Position numbers and translations under genes: made by a program. Source: PXAP01 sp046483315 (GTDB lineage: Bacteria > Bacteroidota > Bacteroidia > Bacteroidales > PUMT01). From it: DNA of 64,000 bases. Of the stretch, positions 1 through 8,857 are shown in pieces; within the stretch, counting starts at the first letter, position 1; every line of letters begins with the position of its first letter. The notes beneath the pieces are model-generated. The model was not told where the DNA came from, did no database searches, and saw only the letters and a program-made list of their open reading frames with translations. The stretch covers positions 62,001 to 126,000 of the forward strand of contig JAWODJ010000058.1 in the NCBI GenBank assembly GCA_046483315.1, read 5' to 3'.

Positions 1-413
1 ATAAGTTTCCTGGTATCGTCATGCAGTTGTTCAAGGTCTGACTTATTATGTATTATTAGAAATGGCAGGTCAAGTTTATTAAACTCATTAACCAGTTTTT
101 TTTCCGGATCTTTGAAAGTGTTCCGCGTTATAACAAGTATGGCAAGGTCAACTGCACTTAAAGTCTGAAGGGTTTTTGCAGCCCTCTTTTCTCCAAGTAT
201 CCCTTTGTCATCTGATCCTGCTGTGTCAATAAGCACTACCGGTCCGAAGCCGGTTATTTCAAACGATTTTTTTACCGGATCGGTTGTGGTGCCCGCCACT
301 TCCGAGACTATAGCAATTTCCTGTCCGGCAAGGATATTGATAAGGGTGCTTTTTCCGTTATTTCGACGGCCGTATATTCCAATATGAGGTTTACTCTCTT
401 TACCTTTTTCCAT
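1..413 (-). CDS. hydF: [FeFe]-hydrogenase maturation GTPase HydF (3' part beyond the window)
   Basis: This is the N-terminal 137 residues of a P-loop GTPase read leftward from an ATG at 413; the rest lies outside the window. The frame is open to the edge. It shows a G1 loop (GRRNNGKST), a G2-G3 stretch ending in LIDTAGSDD, and a G4 motif NKSD near the edge. The sequence EIAIVSEVAGTTTDPV followed by GPVVLIDTAG is characteristic of HydF rather than of Era or TrmE. HydF is the scaffold GTPase on which HydE and HydG build the 2Fe subcluster of [FeFe] hydrogenase. HydE and HydG are not in the window and may lie further left. Another P-loop GTPase is possible but less likely. Confidence 0.85.
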   Translation of the reverse strand, partial: MEKGKESKPHIGIYGRRNNGKSTLINILAGQEIAIVSEVAGTTTDPVKKSFEITGFGPVVLIDTAGSDDKGILGEKRAAKTLQTLSAVDLAILVITRNTFKDPEKKLVNEFNKLDLPFLIIHNKSDLEQLHDDTRKL

Positions 414-548
414 TTTTTGTTGTTTTGTCCTCCTGGCGCTAAAATAAGTGTTTTTCCTGCATTTTTCTTTCGAAGAGCTGTATTAATTAACAACTTTTCA
501 GTTAGCTCCGGTCTGTCATAAATCATTAAAAACAGGTTTACCTTTTTA

Positions 549-556
549 TATCTTTG
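549..556 (+). promoter_or_regulatory. Possible -7 promoter element for the KamA-family gene
   Basis: TATCTTTG matches the Bacteroidota -7 consensus TAnnTTTG, but there is no good TTG box 19-21 nt upstream. It would give a leader of about 140 nt before the ATG at 705. The 291-bp gap between the divergent hydF and the KamA-family gene holds no other feature I can support. Confidence 0.35.
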
Positions 557-704
557 CAATATTTAAAGGGAAACAGAGTTTTTCGCACCGGAGATTCGTG
601 GTATTTCTATCATACTCAAATAACTTTTTCCGCGTTGAACTATTGTATCCTTTTTTTGTAATATATGAAGACGGTTAAACCGCTTCACTGTAAATTAGTC
701 TTTT

Positions 705-2891
705 ATGAAGTATTATCCTGAAAAAATAGCTCTTTCTGTTAAATCGGCAAAACTGCTTCGCCGGCTCTTCCATGAGAATCCGAGACTGGAAGAAATATTC
801 AGAAAGTCCGAAAAGGAGAGCGAAGCCAAAGAATCAATAAGGGAGTGGGCAGAGGAAGTTATGGGCGACAATGAGCATGCGATCAGGTATTATAAAAGGG
901 AAATATCGGGTCCTGATAGCTATGCCAGGCTGAGATGGAAGGACTTTGCTGCGATAAGGATACTTGATTACCTGGACAATGCAGGTCGTGAATTTTTAAA
1001 TCCCCACAGGGGAGGGGAGAAAATGCTCAATGACCCTTTTAGTTTTATATGGCTTGCAGCAAAAGCAGGTAAGGGAGGATCCAAACCTCTCTTTTTTGAG
1101 GATATGATATACCTGTTTCGCCAGCTTACAGGGCAGCTTCCCCGTAGCAGACCCGACCGGAAAGCTGTCATTAAGTGGATGGAGCGATGGAACCATGGAA
1201 TGGAGCCTGATATTGTCAGGGAAAGGGAAGAGAATAAGGAGCGGATTATTAAGATCCTGGTAGAGAAGATAGAGAGTTGTGAGCCCGGTGAAAGCCGCTA
1301 TGTTTTTGATGAGGGCATGAGCCTTGAGGACAAGGTTGAAAAGGTAAGGGAATGGTGGGATGATCATATGTTCCATCTCAGGTTTGCTGTCCGCTCTCCT
1401 GCCCTGCTGAATGAGCTTCTTGATTACTCGCTTGACGTGGACACCCAGAAGTTGCTTGAAAGGGCAGAGAAAAAGGGAATACCTTTTTTTGTAAACCCCT
1501 ATTATATTTCACTTCTGAGCACCAGAACCCCGGATTTTTCGGCGGGTGCTGATCTGGCGATCCGTCATTATGTAATTTACAGTAAGCCTCTTATAGATCA
1601 GTTTGGAAATATTGAGGCCTGGGAAAAAGAGGACAAGGTGGAGCAGGGCAAACCCAATGCAGCCGGATGGCTCCTTCCGTCCCAGCATAATGTTCATCGC
1701 AGGTATCCGGAAGTTGCAATAATGATCCCTGACACTATGGGCCGTGCCTGTGGCGGGTTATGTGTTTCGTGTCAGCGTATGTATGATTTCCAGAGGGGGA
1801 ACCTCAATTTTAATCTGGATAAGCTAAGACCCGGCGAAACCTGGGATGAGAAATTACGCCGCCTGCTCGATTATTATGAAAAAGATACCCAGCTCAGGGA
1901 TATTCTTTTGACAGGCGGGGATGCCCTTATGAGCCGTGACAGGTCTCTCGAAAAGATACTGAACGAAGTTTATGAAATGGCATTAAGAAAGAGGGAGGCA
2001 AATAAAAAACGGCCTGAAGGGGAGAAATATGCGGAGATGCTGAGAATACGGCTTGGAACAAGACTGCTGGCGTACCTGCCGCAGCGGGTTACTCCTGACC
2101 TGGAAAGGATACTGGCCGAATTCCGTAAGAAGGCTGCAAAGGCAGGGCTTAAACAGTTTGTTATACAGACTCATTTCGAAAGCCCTATGGAGGTGACTCC
2201 CGAAACCAGGCTTGCCGTGAAAAGACTTATTTCGGCCGGATGGACTGTTACCAATCAGCTTGTTTTCACCTCTGCTGCATCCAGGAGAGGCCATACGGCC
2301 ATGCTGCGCAAGGTACTTAATGACATTGGTGTAATAACCTACTATACATTCTCAGTGAAGGGCTTCCTTGAAAACACCTTCAACTATGCAACCAATGCCA
2401 GGGCTGTACAGGAGCAGCATGAGGAGAAGTATATTGGCCAGATACCGTCACAGTACAGGGAAAGGATAAGAGGGTTTACTCTTGAAGCTGAAAAAATGAC
2501 CGGTAATCTCAGGAAATTGCGTGAAGAGGCAGGTCTGCCTTTTCTGGCGACGGACAGGAACGTAATAAATCTTCCGGCAGTAGGTAAAAGTATGACATTC
2601 CGGACTATAGGGATCACCCGCTGGGGAAGGCGTATACTTGAATTTGACCACGACCATAACCGCTGGCACAGTCCGATAATAAACAAGCTTGGCAAAATGG
2701 TCATTATTGAAAGCAAACCCATTGGTGAATACCTTCACCAGCTTGAGGATATGGGGGAAGATGTTATGGAATACCAATCCGTATGGGGCTATTCCATATC
2801 GGAAACCGAGCCCCGGCTCCCCGTCTTTGAATATCCGGAATATGATTTTACTGTAACAAAGGAAATATCCAACCTGGAGATAGGGGATTAA
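705..2891 (+). CDS. KamA-family radical SAM protein (lysine 2,3-aminomutase-like), long form
   Basis: This 728-residue protein has a radical SAM cluster motif CGGLCVSC (Cys349, Cys353, Cys356; CxxxCxxC) followed by RMYDFQRG. Further on, LLTGGDALMS (about residue 406) is the glycine-rich segment of the aminomutase core, and FVIQTHFE and NQLVFTSA match KamA strands. Lysine 2,3-aminomutases are about 420-470 residues; here a roughly 300-residue N-terminal region precedes the core and I cannot assign a domain to it. The family uses SAM and PLP to migrate amino groups, but I did not locate a certain PLP lysine, so the substrate is unknown. It stands alone between divergent hydF and the Rieske gene. 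Confidence 0.8.
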   Translation: MKYYPEKIALSVKSAKLLRRLFHENPRLEEIFRKSEKESEAKESIREWAEEVMGDNEHAIRYYKREISGPDSYARLRWKDFAAIRILDYLDNAGREFLNPHRGGEKMLNDPFSFIWLAAKAGKGGSKPLFFEDMIYLFRQLTGQLPRSRPDRKAVIKWMERWNHGMEPDIVREREENKERIIKILVEKIESCEPGESRYVFDEGMSLEDKVEKVREWWDDHMFHLRFAVRSPALLNELLDYSLDVDTQKLLERAEKKGIPFFVNPYYISLLSTRTPDFSAGADLAIRHYVIYSKPLIDQFGNIEAWEKEDKVEQGKPNAAGWLLPSQHNVHRRYPEVAIMIPDTMGRACGGLCVSCQRMYDFQRGNLNFNLDKLRPGETWDEKLRRLLDYYEKDTQLRDILLTGGDALMSRDRSLEKILNEVYEMALRKREANKKRPEGEKYAEMLRIRLGTRLLAYLPQRVTPDLERILAEFRKKAAKAGLKQFVIQTHFESPMEVTPETRLAVKRLISAGWTVTNQLVFTSAASRRGHTAMLRKVLNDIGVITYYTFSVKGFLENTFNYATNARAVQEQHEEKYIGQIPSQYRERIRGFTLEAEKMTGNLRKLREEAGLPFLATDRNVINLPAVGKSMTFRTIGITRWGRRILEFDHDHNRWHSPIINKLGKMVIIESKPIGEYLHQLEDMGEDVMEYQSVWGYSISETEPRLPVFEYPEYDFTVTKEISNLEIGD

Positions 2892-3041
2892 TAATCAGAA
2901 CTGCAAAACGTGTAATAAAAAATAAAGGGCTGGTTTATGGCACTTTGCTAAACATTTTATTTTTATAATTGTTTAGATCTGAAATAGTGTTTTTTATTTA
3001 TTATGATAAATGATTTTTGATTACTAACTAGATTAATACAG

Positions 3042-3470
3042 ATGGAACGAAGAAAATTTATACTGAAAGGCATGCAGGCCGGAGCAGCAGTAGTAATACC
3101 TGTCATATATTCATCCTGCAGCAAAGATGATGATGTTGATGTTGATCCGGAGGAAAACAATGAACCTGAAGCATTGACCATTGACCTCAATTCTGAAACG
3201 TATTCCAAACTAAAGACAGATGGAAATGCCGTCATAGCAGACAATATTATTATCGCCAATCTTGGAGATGAGGATTTTGTAGCTTTATCTGCAGTATGTA
3301 CTCACGAGGGTTGCATAATCGATTATAATCATTCTGCCGGTAATTTTCCCTGTCCGTGCCATGGGTCTGTTTTTTCAAACAACGGTGCTGTTGTTGAAGG
3401 GCCTGCCAGTAGCGCAGTGCAGAAATATGAAATTACAAGGGACGGGAGTGTCCTTACCATACACAACTGA
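3042..3470 (+). CDS. Small Rieske [2Fe-2S] lipoprotein
   Basis: This 142-residue protein starts MERRKFILKG, a Tat-like twin-basic start, and then a hydrophobic stretch ends in a lipobox-like YSSC at about residue 27. An acidic linker follows. The Rieske motifs CTHEGC and CPCHGS supply two Cys and two His ligands for a [2Fe-2S] cluster. The family carries electrons in respiratory complexes and oxygenases. No cytochrome b or oxygenase partner lies beside it, so it may be a free periplasmic or membrane-tethered electron carrier. Its upstream region is AT-rich with no clear promoter match. Confidence 0.85.
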   Translation: MERRKFILKGMQAGAAVVIPVIYSSCSKDDDVDVDPEENNEPEALTIDLNSETYSKLKTDGNAVIADNIIIANLGDEDFVALSAVCTHEGCIIDYNHSAGNFPCPCHGSVFSNNGAVVEGPASSAVQKYEITRDGSVLTIHN

Positions 3471-3513
3471 TGAGGATTTCATCCTGCCGGTGTGTCATTT
3501 AAAAATTGTCATG

Positions 3514-3521
3514 TATATTTG
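3514..3521 (+). promoter_or_regulatory. Possible -7 promoter element for the membrane glycosylation genes
   Basis: TATATTTG is an exact TAnnTTTG match about 50 nt upstream of the ATG at 3572. The -33 box is not evident at the expected distance, so this is a weak call. Confidence 0.35.
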
Positions 3522-3571
3522 TTTGTTGGTGCATAAAGGTCAGGCATTCATAGCAGACAAATGAATATTAT

Positions 3572-5335
3572 ATGCAATTGCTTAATTGCACAGCCGTGCT
3601 TTCAGGAAGAAATGCCGTAAGGATTTCGATCGGTGTAATCCTGCTATCGGTAATAATTACAAATTTTCATCATGCCCGGTATAATCAGCAGGACGGGGTT
3701 ATAGAATGGGATGTAAAATCATACTACGCATGGCTGCCTGCAACTTTTATCTACAATGACCTCTCCCTGGAGTTTCGGAGGGACAATATCGAAAAATTCG
3801 GTGAACTGATATGGCCGGTTGAAACTCCCAAAGGGAAGCAAGCCATTGTTACTACCATGGGGATGTCGATCCTCTATTCCCCTTTCTTTTTTGCTGCGCA
3901 CATGTTTTCATTGTCAACTTCCTTTGAGGCTGACGGCTATTCCCGCCCGTACAGGTTTGCCATCACTTTCGGGGCGCTGTTCTATTTATTGGCGGGATTG
4001 ATATTTCTCAAAAGAATATTGAAGAGGTATTTTGGCGAATACATTATTGCCGCTACCCTCGTAATAGTAGTACTGGGAACAAACCTGTTCTATTATTCAA
4101 CATACGAGGCAGCTATGACACACGTATATAATTTTTCACTTATAGCAGGGTTTTTATGGCTCACTATCAGGTTTTACGAGAATCCTTCGGTTCTTAAAAT
4201 TGTTGCGGGCGGACTGTTGTCGGGACTGATCACCCTCATAAGACCGGTCAATATCATCGTCCTTGTCTTGTTCTTCCTGTGGGATATAAAGAGCTTTAAT
4301 GGGTTTAAGTCACGTTTCCGGTTTTTTGCCGGGAAATACACATGGCTTTTGCTTATGGCACTTTCCTTCCTGTTGATCTGGGTACCCCAGTTTATATACT
4401 GGCACTGGGTTTCGGGGAAGTTGTTTTACTTTTCATACGGCGAACTGGGAGGGAGGTTTTTCTTCAGTAACCCCCAGGTCATGAATATACTGTTCAGTAT
4501 AAAAAAGGGGTGGCTTGTCTATACGCCTGTTATGTTTTTTGCTCTTGCTGGTATTTTTGTATTGTTAAAAAAATTACCGGGTACAGTTTTGCCTTTTTCA
4601 GTTTTTATGGTACTGAACGTTTATGTTCTTTCTTCATGGTGGAACTGGTGGTACGGAGGGGGTTTTGGCCTCCGTTCCTTTGTCGGTTCCTATGCTTTGC
4701 TTGCCATACCCCTTGCAGCATTCCTGGAATTTATAAGTACAAGGAGAGGAGTGATCCGTTACCCTGCCATTGGGCTTATCGCCATGCTTGTTTTTTATAA
4801 TCTTTTTCAGACCCGCCAGTATGTCAACAACGCCATACACTGGTGGTGGATGAACCGGGAGGCTTATATGGAGACATTTTTGAGGCTTCATCCGACGGAA
4901 AAATTCTGGAATCTTGTCACCCTCCCCGATCATGATCTGGCCAGGCAGGGTATCTACAGGGAAATTCGCCCCGGGACTGCTGAAATGACCGAAAAGACAG
5001 ACTGGCGAAGGACCCCTGCGGAAGGGGAACTGGTTGTATGGATTGCAAACAAGCTGGAAAAAGAGGAGGGTCTTATTGACAGCCTGTATGCCGTACCTTC
5101 ATATCAGGGCATGGATACACAGGAGATGCTCAGAGCTGAAGCCTCAGTCCGGCTGGAAGAAAAGGGCCGGGAATATTATGAGAGGATGTGGGCGCTGGAA
5201 CTGATAGTGAAAGAGATGGAAGGGAGTCCGCAAATGATTAATTACATCAGGGAGAAAGCTGAAAAAAACAATATTTCATACGATTCCATGTTGCTTATAG
5301 ATGCTGCATGGCTATACGAAAATCAAAGAAAATGA
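3572..5335 (+). CDS. Polytopic membrane protein, GT-C glycosyltransferase-like
   Basis: This 587-residue protein has roughly ten hydrophobic segments between residues 18 and 430 and a soluble C-terminal part of about 150 residues. The first long loop after the first membrane helix carries acidic and aromatic residues (EWDVKSYYAW), as in GT-C enzymes that take sugars from polyprenyl-phosphate donors, but no family signature is conclusive. The stop overlaps the start of the downstream GT2 gene by 4 nt (ATGA), which indicates translational coupling and a joint role. A GT-C transferase acting at the outer face of the inner membrane is my inference; an uncharacterised membrane protein is the safe description. 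Confidence 0.6.
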   Translation: MQLLNCTAVLSGRNAVRISIGVILLSVIITNFHHARYNQQDGVIEWDVKSYYAWLPATFIYNDLSLEFRRDNIEKFGELIWPVETPKGKQAIVTTMGMSILYSPFFFAAHMFSLSTSFEADGYSRPYRFAITFGALFYLLAGLIFLKRILKRYFGEYIIAATLVIVVLGTNLFYYSTYEAAMTHVYNFSLIAGFLWLTIRFYENPSVLKIVAGGLLSGLITLIRPVNIIVLVLFFLWDIKSFNGFKSRFRFFAGKYTWLLLMALSFLLIWVPQFIYWHWVSGKLFYFSYGELGGRFFFSNPQVMNILFSIKKGWLVYTPVMFFALAGIFVLLKKLPGTVLPFSVFMVLNVYVLSSWWNWWYGGGFGLRSFVGSYALLAIPLAAFLEFISTRRGVIRYPAIGLIAMLVFYNLFQTRQYVNNAIHWWWMNREAYMETFLRLHPTEKFWNLVTLPDHDLARQGIYREIRPGTAEMTEKTDWRRTPAEGELVVWIANKLEKEEGLIDSLYAVPSYQGMDTQEMLRAEASVRLEEKGREYYERMWALELIVKEMEGSPQMINYIREKAEKNNISYDSMLLIDAAWLYENQRK

Positions 5336-6438
5336 TTGACAGTAAAACTATTGCCGTTGTTGTACCGGCATACAATGAAGAGATGCAGATAGGTGATGTC
5401 ATTGAGCAGATGCCCGGTTTTGTAGACCGGATAGTGGTGGTGAATGACTGCTCAACTGACAGGACGGAAGAGATAGTAAAACAATTTTTATTAAAGGACA
5501 GTGATAATAAAAAAGTTATTAAGAATATTACCGGACTAAAGATTAGCGGGCGTTATGAAAGAGCCGGCAGGGAACTGCAAAAGCAGATGGTAAAAGAGAT
5601 AGAGTATTTTCCGGCCTCAGAGATCGTTAACAGGGAACCTGAAAAGGAGAGGGTGATTTTAATTAATATGCATCGCAATGGCGGAGTGGGGTCTGCCATT
5701 GCAAGGGGCTATAAATGGTGTAAGGATCATGGCATTGATTGCACCGCAGTGATGGCCGGTGACGGCCAGATGGACCCGGCCGAGCTTGATAGTATATGCG
5801 GGCCTGTGGTCAGGGAAGGCGTGGATTATGTAAAGGGTAACAGGTTAATTCACAGAAGTTCGGAGCTGATGATGCCGCGAACCAGGTTTATAGGCAATTC
5901 TGTTTTATCTGTTCTTACAAAGCTGGCATCAGGGTACTGGCAGGTATCAGACACCCAGACAGGTTATACTGCAATATCGAACAAGGCCCTGAATGCGATA
6001 GCCCTTCATAAGATCTACAAGGGATACGGAATGCCGAACGATATGCTGGTAAAGCTTAACATTGCATTATGCACTGTCAGGGAAGTTGAGATAAAGCCTG
6101 TTTATGATATAGGTGAGAAGTCAAAGATGAAGATATCAAAGGTTATTCCCAGCGTATCATGGCTGCTTCTGAGGTCATTTTTCAAAAGGTTGTGGACAAA
6201 GTATTTTATCAGGGATTTTCATCCTCTTTTTATATTGTATAATCTTGCCTTCGTTTTGTTCTTTATAAGTATACCTTTTGCCGTAAGGATACTCTCTTAT
6301 TATACCGGGGATGCGGTCGGGGAGAGGCCGATACTCAACTCTATCATGTTTATGTTCTTGATAGTGAGTTCTATGCAGTCTTTGCTGTTTGCTATGTGGA
6401 TGGATATTCAGGATAACCAGCACCTTTATTCCCGCTGA
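5332..6438 (+). CDS. Family 2 glycosyltransferase, polyprenyl-phosphate sugar synthase-like
   Basis: I start at the ATG overlapping the previous stop (MIDSKTIAVVVPAYNEE), giving 368 residues; an ATG at 5308 would add eight. The GT-A features are VVPAYNEE, VVVNDCSTDRT, NGGVGSAIARGY and the metal-binding region AGDGQMDP. An insertion of about 60 charged residues lies between the nucleotide-binding strand and the NGGVG segment. Two hydrophobic segments near the C-terminus (about residues 300-360) anchor it, as in DPM1/GtrB-type enzymes that move a sugar from a nucleotide donor to polyprenyl phosphate. Its last 47 nt overlap the convergent flippase-like gene. Confidence 0.8.
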   Translation: MIDSKTIAVVVPAYNEEMQIGDVIEQMPGFVDRIVVVNDCSTDRTEEIVKQFLLKDSDNKKVIKNITGLKISGRYERAGRELQKQMVKEIEYFPASEIVNREPEKERVILINMHRNGGVGSAIARGYKWCKDHGIDCTAVMAGDGQMDPAELDSICGPVVREGVDYVKGNRLIHRSSELMMPRTRFIGNSVLSVLTKLASGYWQVSDTQTGYTAISNKALNAIALHKIYKGYGMPNDMLVKLNIALCTVREVEIKPVYDIGEKSKMKISKVIPSVSWLLLRSFFKRLWTKYFIRDFHPLFILYNLAFVLFFISIPFAVRILSYYTGDAVGERPILNSIMFMFLIVSSMQSLLFAMWMDIQDNQHLYSR

Positions 6439-7303
6439 ATTTCAGTAACAGGGCCACCAGGAACAGGAATACCTCGCCGGCAACAAACCAGAAACGTGAG
6501 ATCAGTGACAGCGTAACTGCATTTCCGGGGGTCAATCCGCCGGCCACAAGAAAGGAAACAAGTATGGCTTCACGCACTCCCACACCTGCAGGCAGGAAAA
6601 CCACCACAAATCCGTATGTCATGCTTGCCGGGAAAGAGAGGGACAGCAGCAGAGGGATATTGTCATGCAAGGAGAGCATCAGAAAATAAAACCCTGCACT
6701 CCATAATAACCAGAAAAGCAGGACAGGAAAGCTGATCCTGAGAAAGAAATTCCATTTCATGGGATTGAAGTCAAAATCCCTTTTAAGCAGTTTTCCCAGC
6801 AGCCCTGAAGAGTTTCTGTGAAACCATCCGGAGAAGAGTATTAAGGTTAGTAAAACAATGGCGGTGAAAATGATCAGGCCTATCCATGGCCTGCCGGTGA
6901 TAAAAAGGGTTGGCGGCAAACTCAGAGCCAGTCCCCACCACAAAAAGACCATCTGTTCCTGCAGCGATATAAGTGAAAGGGTTTTCAGCCGGGTTTTATC
7001 CGGACTGAACCAGGAGGCGCGTCCCAGTATGACCCACAATTTTCCGGGAATATACTTGGAAAAGATATATATGCCCTGCGATATCAGTGCATCTTTGTAC
7101 CTGACGGGCACTCCCTTGATCCTGAGTGCAAAGCCCCAGCTTCCACTTACTGCCAGAAACCCGGCAAAGAGCAGAATAAGTGATGCTGAAAGCTTCACTG
7201 CATCAAAACCAATATCATCAAAAACCAGGTAATCGGCCCTGTAGAGGTACCAGATAAAAAATACCATTGAAAGATAAAGCAGTATACGGAAGATCTTTTG
7301 CAT
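6392..7303 (-). CDS. Flippase-like membrane protein (LPG synthase TM / UPF0104 type)
   Basis: This 303-residue protein has about eight hydrophobic segments. It shows family-typical stretches SQGIYIFSKYIPGKLW and, near the end, the glycine-rich VVVFLPAGVGVREAIL. The family includes the membrane part of lysylphosphatidylglycerol synthase and many stand-alone proteins near glycosyltransferases. The aminoacyl-transferring domain of MprF is absent. Its 3' end overlaps the convergent GT2 gene by 47 nt. Transport or flipping of a lipid-linked sugar made by its neighbours is inferred from context only. Confidence 0.7.
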   Translation of the reverse strand: MQKIFRILLYLSMVFFIWYLYRADYLVFDDIGFDAVKLSASLILLFAGFLAVSGSWGFALRIKGVPVRYKDALISQGIYIFSKYIPGKLWVILGRASWFSPDKTRLKTLSLISLQEQMVFLWWGLALSLPPTLFITGRPWIGLIIFTAIVLLTLILFSGWFHRNSSGLLGKLLKRDFDFNPMKWNFFLRISFPVLLFWLLWSAGFYFLMLSLHDNIPLLLSLSFPASMTYGFVVVFLPAGVGVREAILVSFLVAGGLTPGNAVTLSLISRFWFVAGEVFLFLVALLLKFSGNKGAGYPEYPST

Positions 7304-7357
7304 AACAGCCGTAATTACTGAGCCGGCATAATTCCCGGCAAAGATAATTCTTCCCGG

Positions 7358-8797
7358 TTATTCCAGATCGTTGAGAGAAAAACCGGTCTTCAGCAGGTTG
7401 CCCGGTTCAAGGATGGAGGCCATCCTTTCCGGATCGATGAGCTTAAGCTCCCTGTTCGCAGCAAAGATATCAATCTTTTTTTCCTGCATTAACTTTGCTG
7501 CAACGGCTGCTTTGTTGTATCCTATGTGCGGGACAAGAGCCGTGGTTATTGCCGGACTGGAGAAGAGCCTTTCCCGGGATACGTTACTGTTTATTTTTAT
7601 TTCGCTGAAAAATTTTGTTCTGAGTGTTTTACTGGCAGCAATGAGAAGTTTGATGCTTTCCAGTAATGAATGGCCTATAATCGGGATATACGCATTGAGA
7701 TCGAGGCATCCCTGTGCTGACAGGGATGTAATAAGCTGATCGTTGGCGTAGACCTTGTGGGAAATGCTGATTACAAATTCAGGTATAACAGGGTTCACCT
7801 TGCCGGGCATTATGGAGCTGCCGGCCTGTAACTGCGGGATAATCACTTCATGGTGGCCTGCAATATCAGATGAGAGTAGCCGGAGGTCAGAGACTATCTT
7901 TTCAAGGTTTACGGCATATGCCTTTAATATGGCATGTACCTCAACCAGGCTGTCAAGATTGCTGGTGGCATCGGGAAGGTTTTCGCTGCGCGACACCGGC
8001 ATGCCGGTAAGCCGCTGCAGCTCAGATACAACCTCCATGATAAAAAACCTTGGTACCGCTATTCCCGTACCGACCGCACTGCCCCCGAGATTAACCGTTT
8101 TAATGCGTTCAAGGCACTTTGACACCCTCCACCAGTCCCTCGACATTGCTTCATTATAGGCAGCCAGCAGCATGCCCCATGATGATGGTACTGCCTCCTG
8201 CATCTGTGTATAGGCAATTCGCAGATGGCCGCGGTGAAGGTTCTCAATTTTTTCAATCGCAAAGCGCATACCGTTAATCTCCTCTTCCAGTGAAAGCAGG
8301 AGTTTCATCGCGGCAATCTTCAGCGAGGTGGGTACTACATCGTTGGTGGACTGGTATATGTTGGCATGTTCAACAGGGTCGACAAGCGTGTAATTTCCCG
8401 GGAGGGAGTTCAGTTTAATAAGAGTTGTGTTGGCAATTATCTCATTGATATTCATATTGATACTGGTGCCGGCACCACCCTGCACTGCCGGTACGATAAA
8501 ATGGCTGAAATGCCTGCCGCCCGATATTTCTGTGGCGGCAAGTTCCATCTTTTCAAGGATATCTTCCTTTATCGGGGAAACTGACCCGGGTATTTCACTG
8601 AATTTTCCGGCCGCAGCCTTTATGAATGCCTTACAGGTGCGGTAGCAGGCGAGCTTGGTTAACCCCAGTGCCTGATACCACTCCTTGTGAAATCCGGTTG
8701 TACAGGGAAAATTTTCACTGGCCCTGAGGGAGTGGATACCGTATAGTGCATCGCCTGGCATCTCTTTTTCTCCGAGAAAATCTTTTTCGGTTCTCAT
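7358..8797 (-). CDS. aspA: Aspartate ammonia-lyase
   Basis: This member of the fumarase/aspartase superfamily deaminates L-aspartate to fumarate and ammonia in the cytoplasm. The signature GSSIMPGKVNP is present, as are the substrate-binding stretches YQSTNDVVPT and GGAGTSINMN. I chose the ATG at 8797 (MRTEKDFLGEKEMPGDALYG), which aligns with known starts and gives 479 residues; a GTG at 8827 would add ten. It lies 60 nt downstream of the NtrC-type regulator on the same strand. A fumarase is less likely because the start region and active-site wording match aspartase. Confidence 0.9.
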   Translation of the reverse strand: MRTEKDFLGEKEMPGDALYGIHSLRASENFPCTTGFHKEWYQALGLTKLACYRTCKAFIKAAAGKFSEIPGSVSPIKEDILEKMELAATEISGGRHFSHFIVPAVQGGAGTSINMNINEIIANTTLIKLNSLPGNYTLVDPVEHANIYQSTNDVVPTSLKIAAMKLLLSLEEEINGMRFAIEKIENLHRGHLRIAYTQMQEAVPSSWGMLLAAYNEAMSRDWWRVSKCLERIKTVNLGGSAVGTGIAVPRFFIMEVVSELQRLTGMPVSRSENLPDATSNLDSLVEVHAILKAYAVNLEKIVSDLRLLSSDIAGHHEVIIPQLQAGSSIMPGKVNPVIPEFVISISHKVYANDQLITSLSAQGCLDLNAYIPIIGHSLLESIKLLIAASKTLRTKFFSEIKINSNVSRERLFSSPAITTALVPHIGYNKAAVAAKLMQEKKIDIFAANRELKLIDPERMASILEPGNLLKTGFSLNDLE

Positions 8798-8857
8798 AAC
8801 ATCCTGTTTTAATTGGGATTCTGGCACTTATGACCTTCAGGATTGATCTGGCTGGAA

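Noticed and set aside
308..559. 83-codon minus-strand frame overlapping hydF
   Set aside because: It is a different frame from the clear HydF reading and has no conserved residues.
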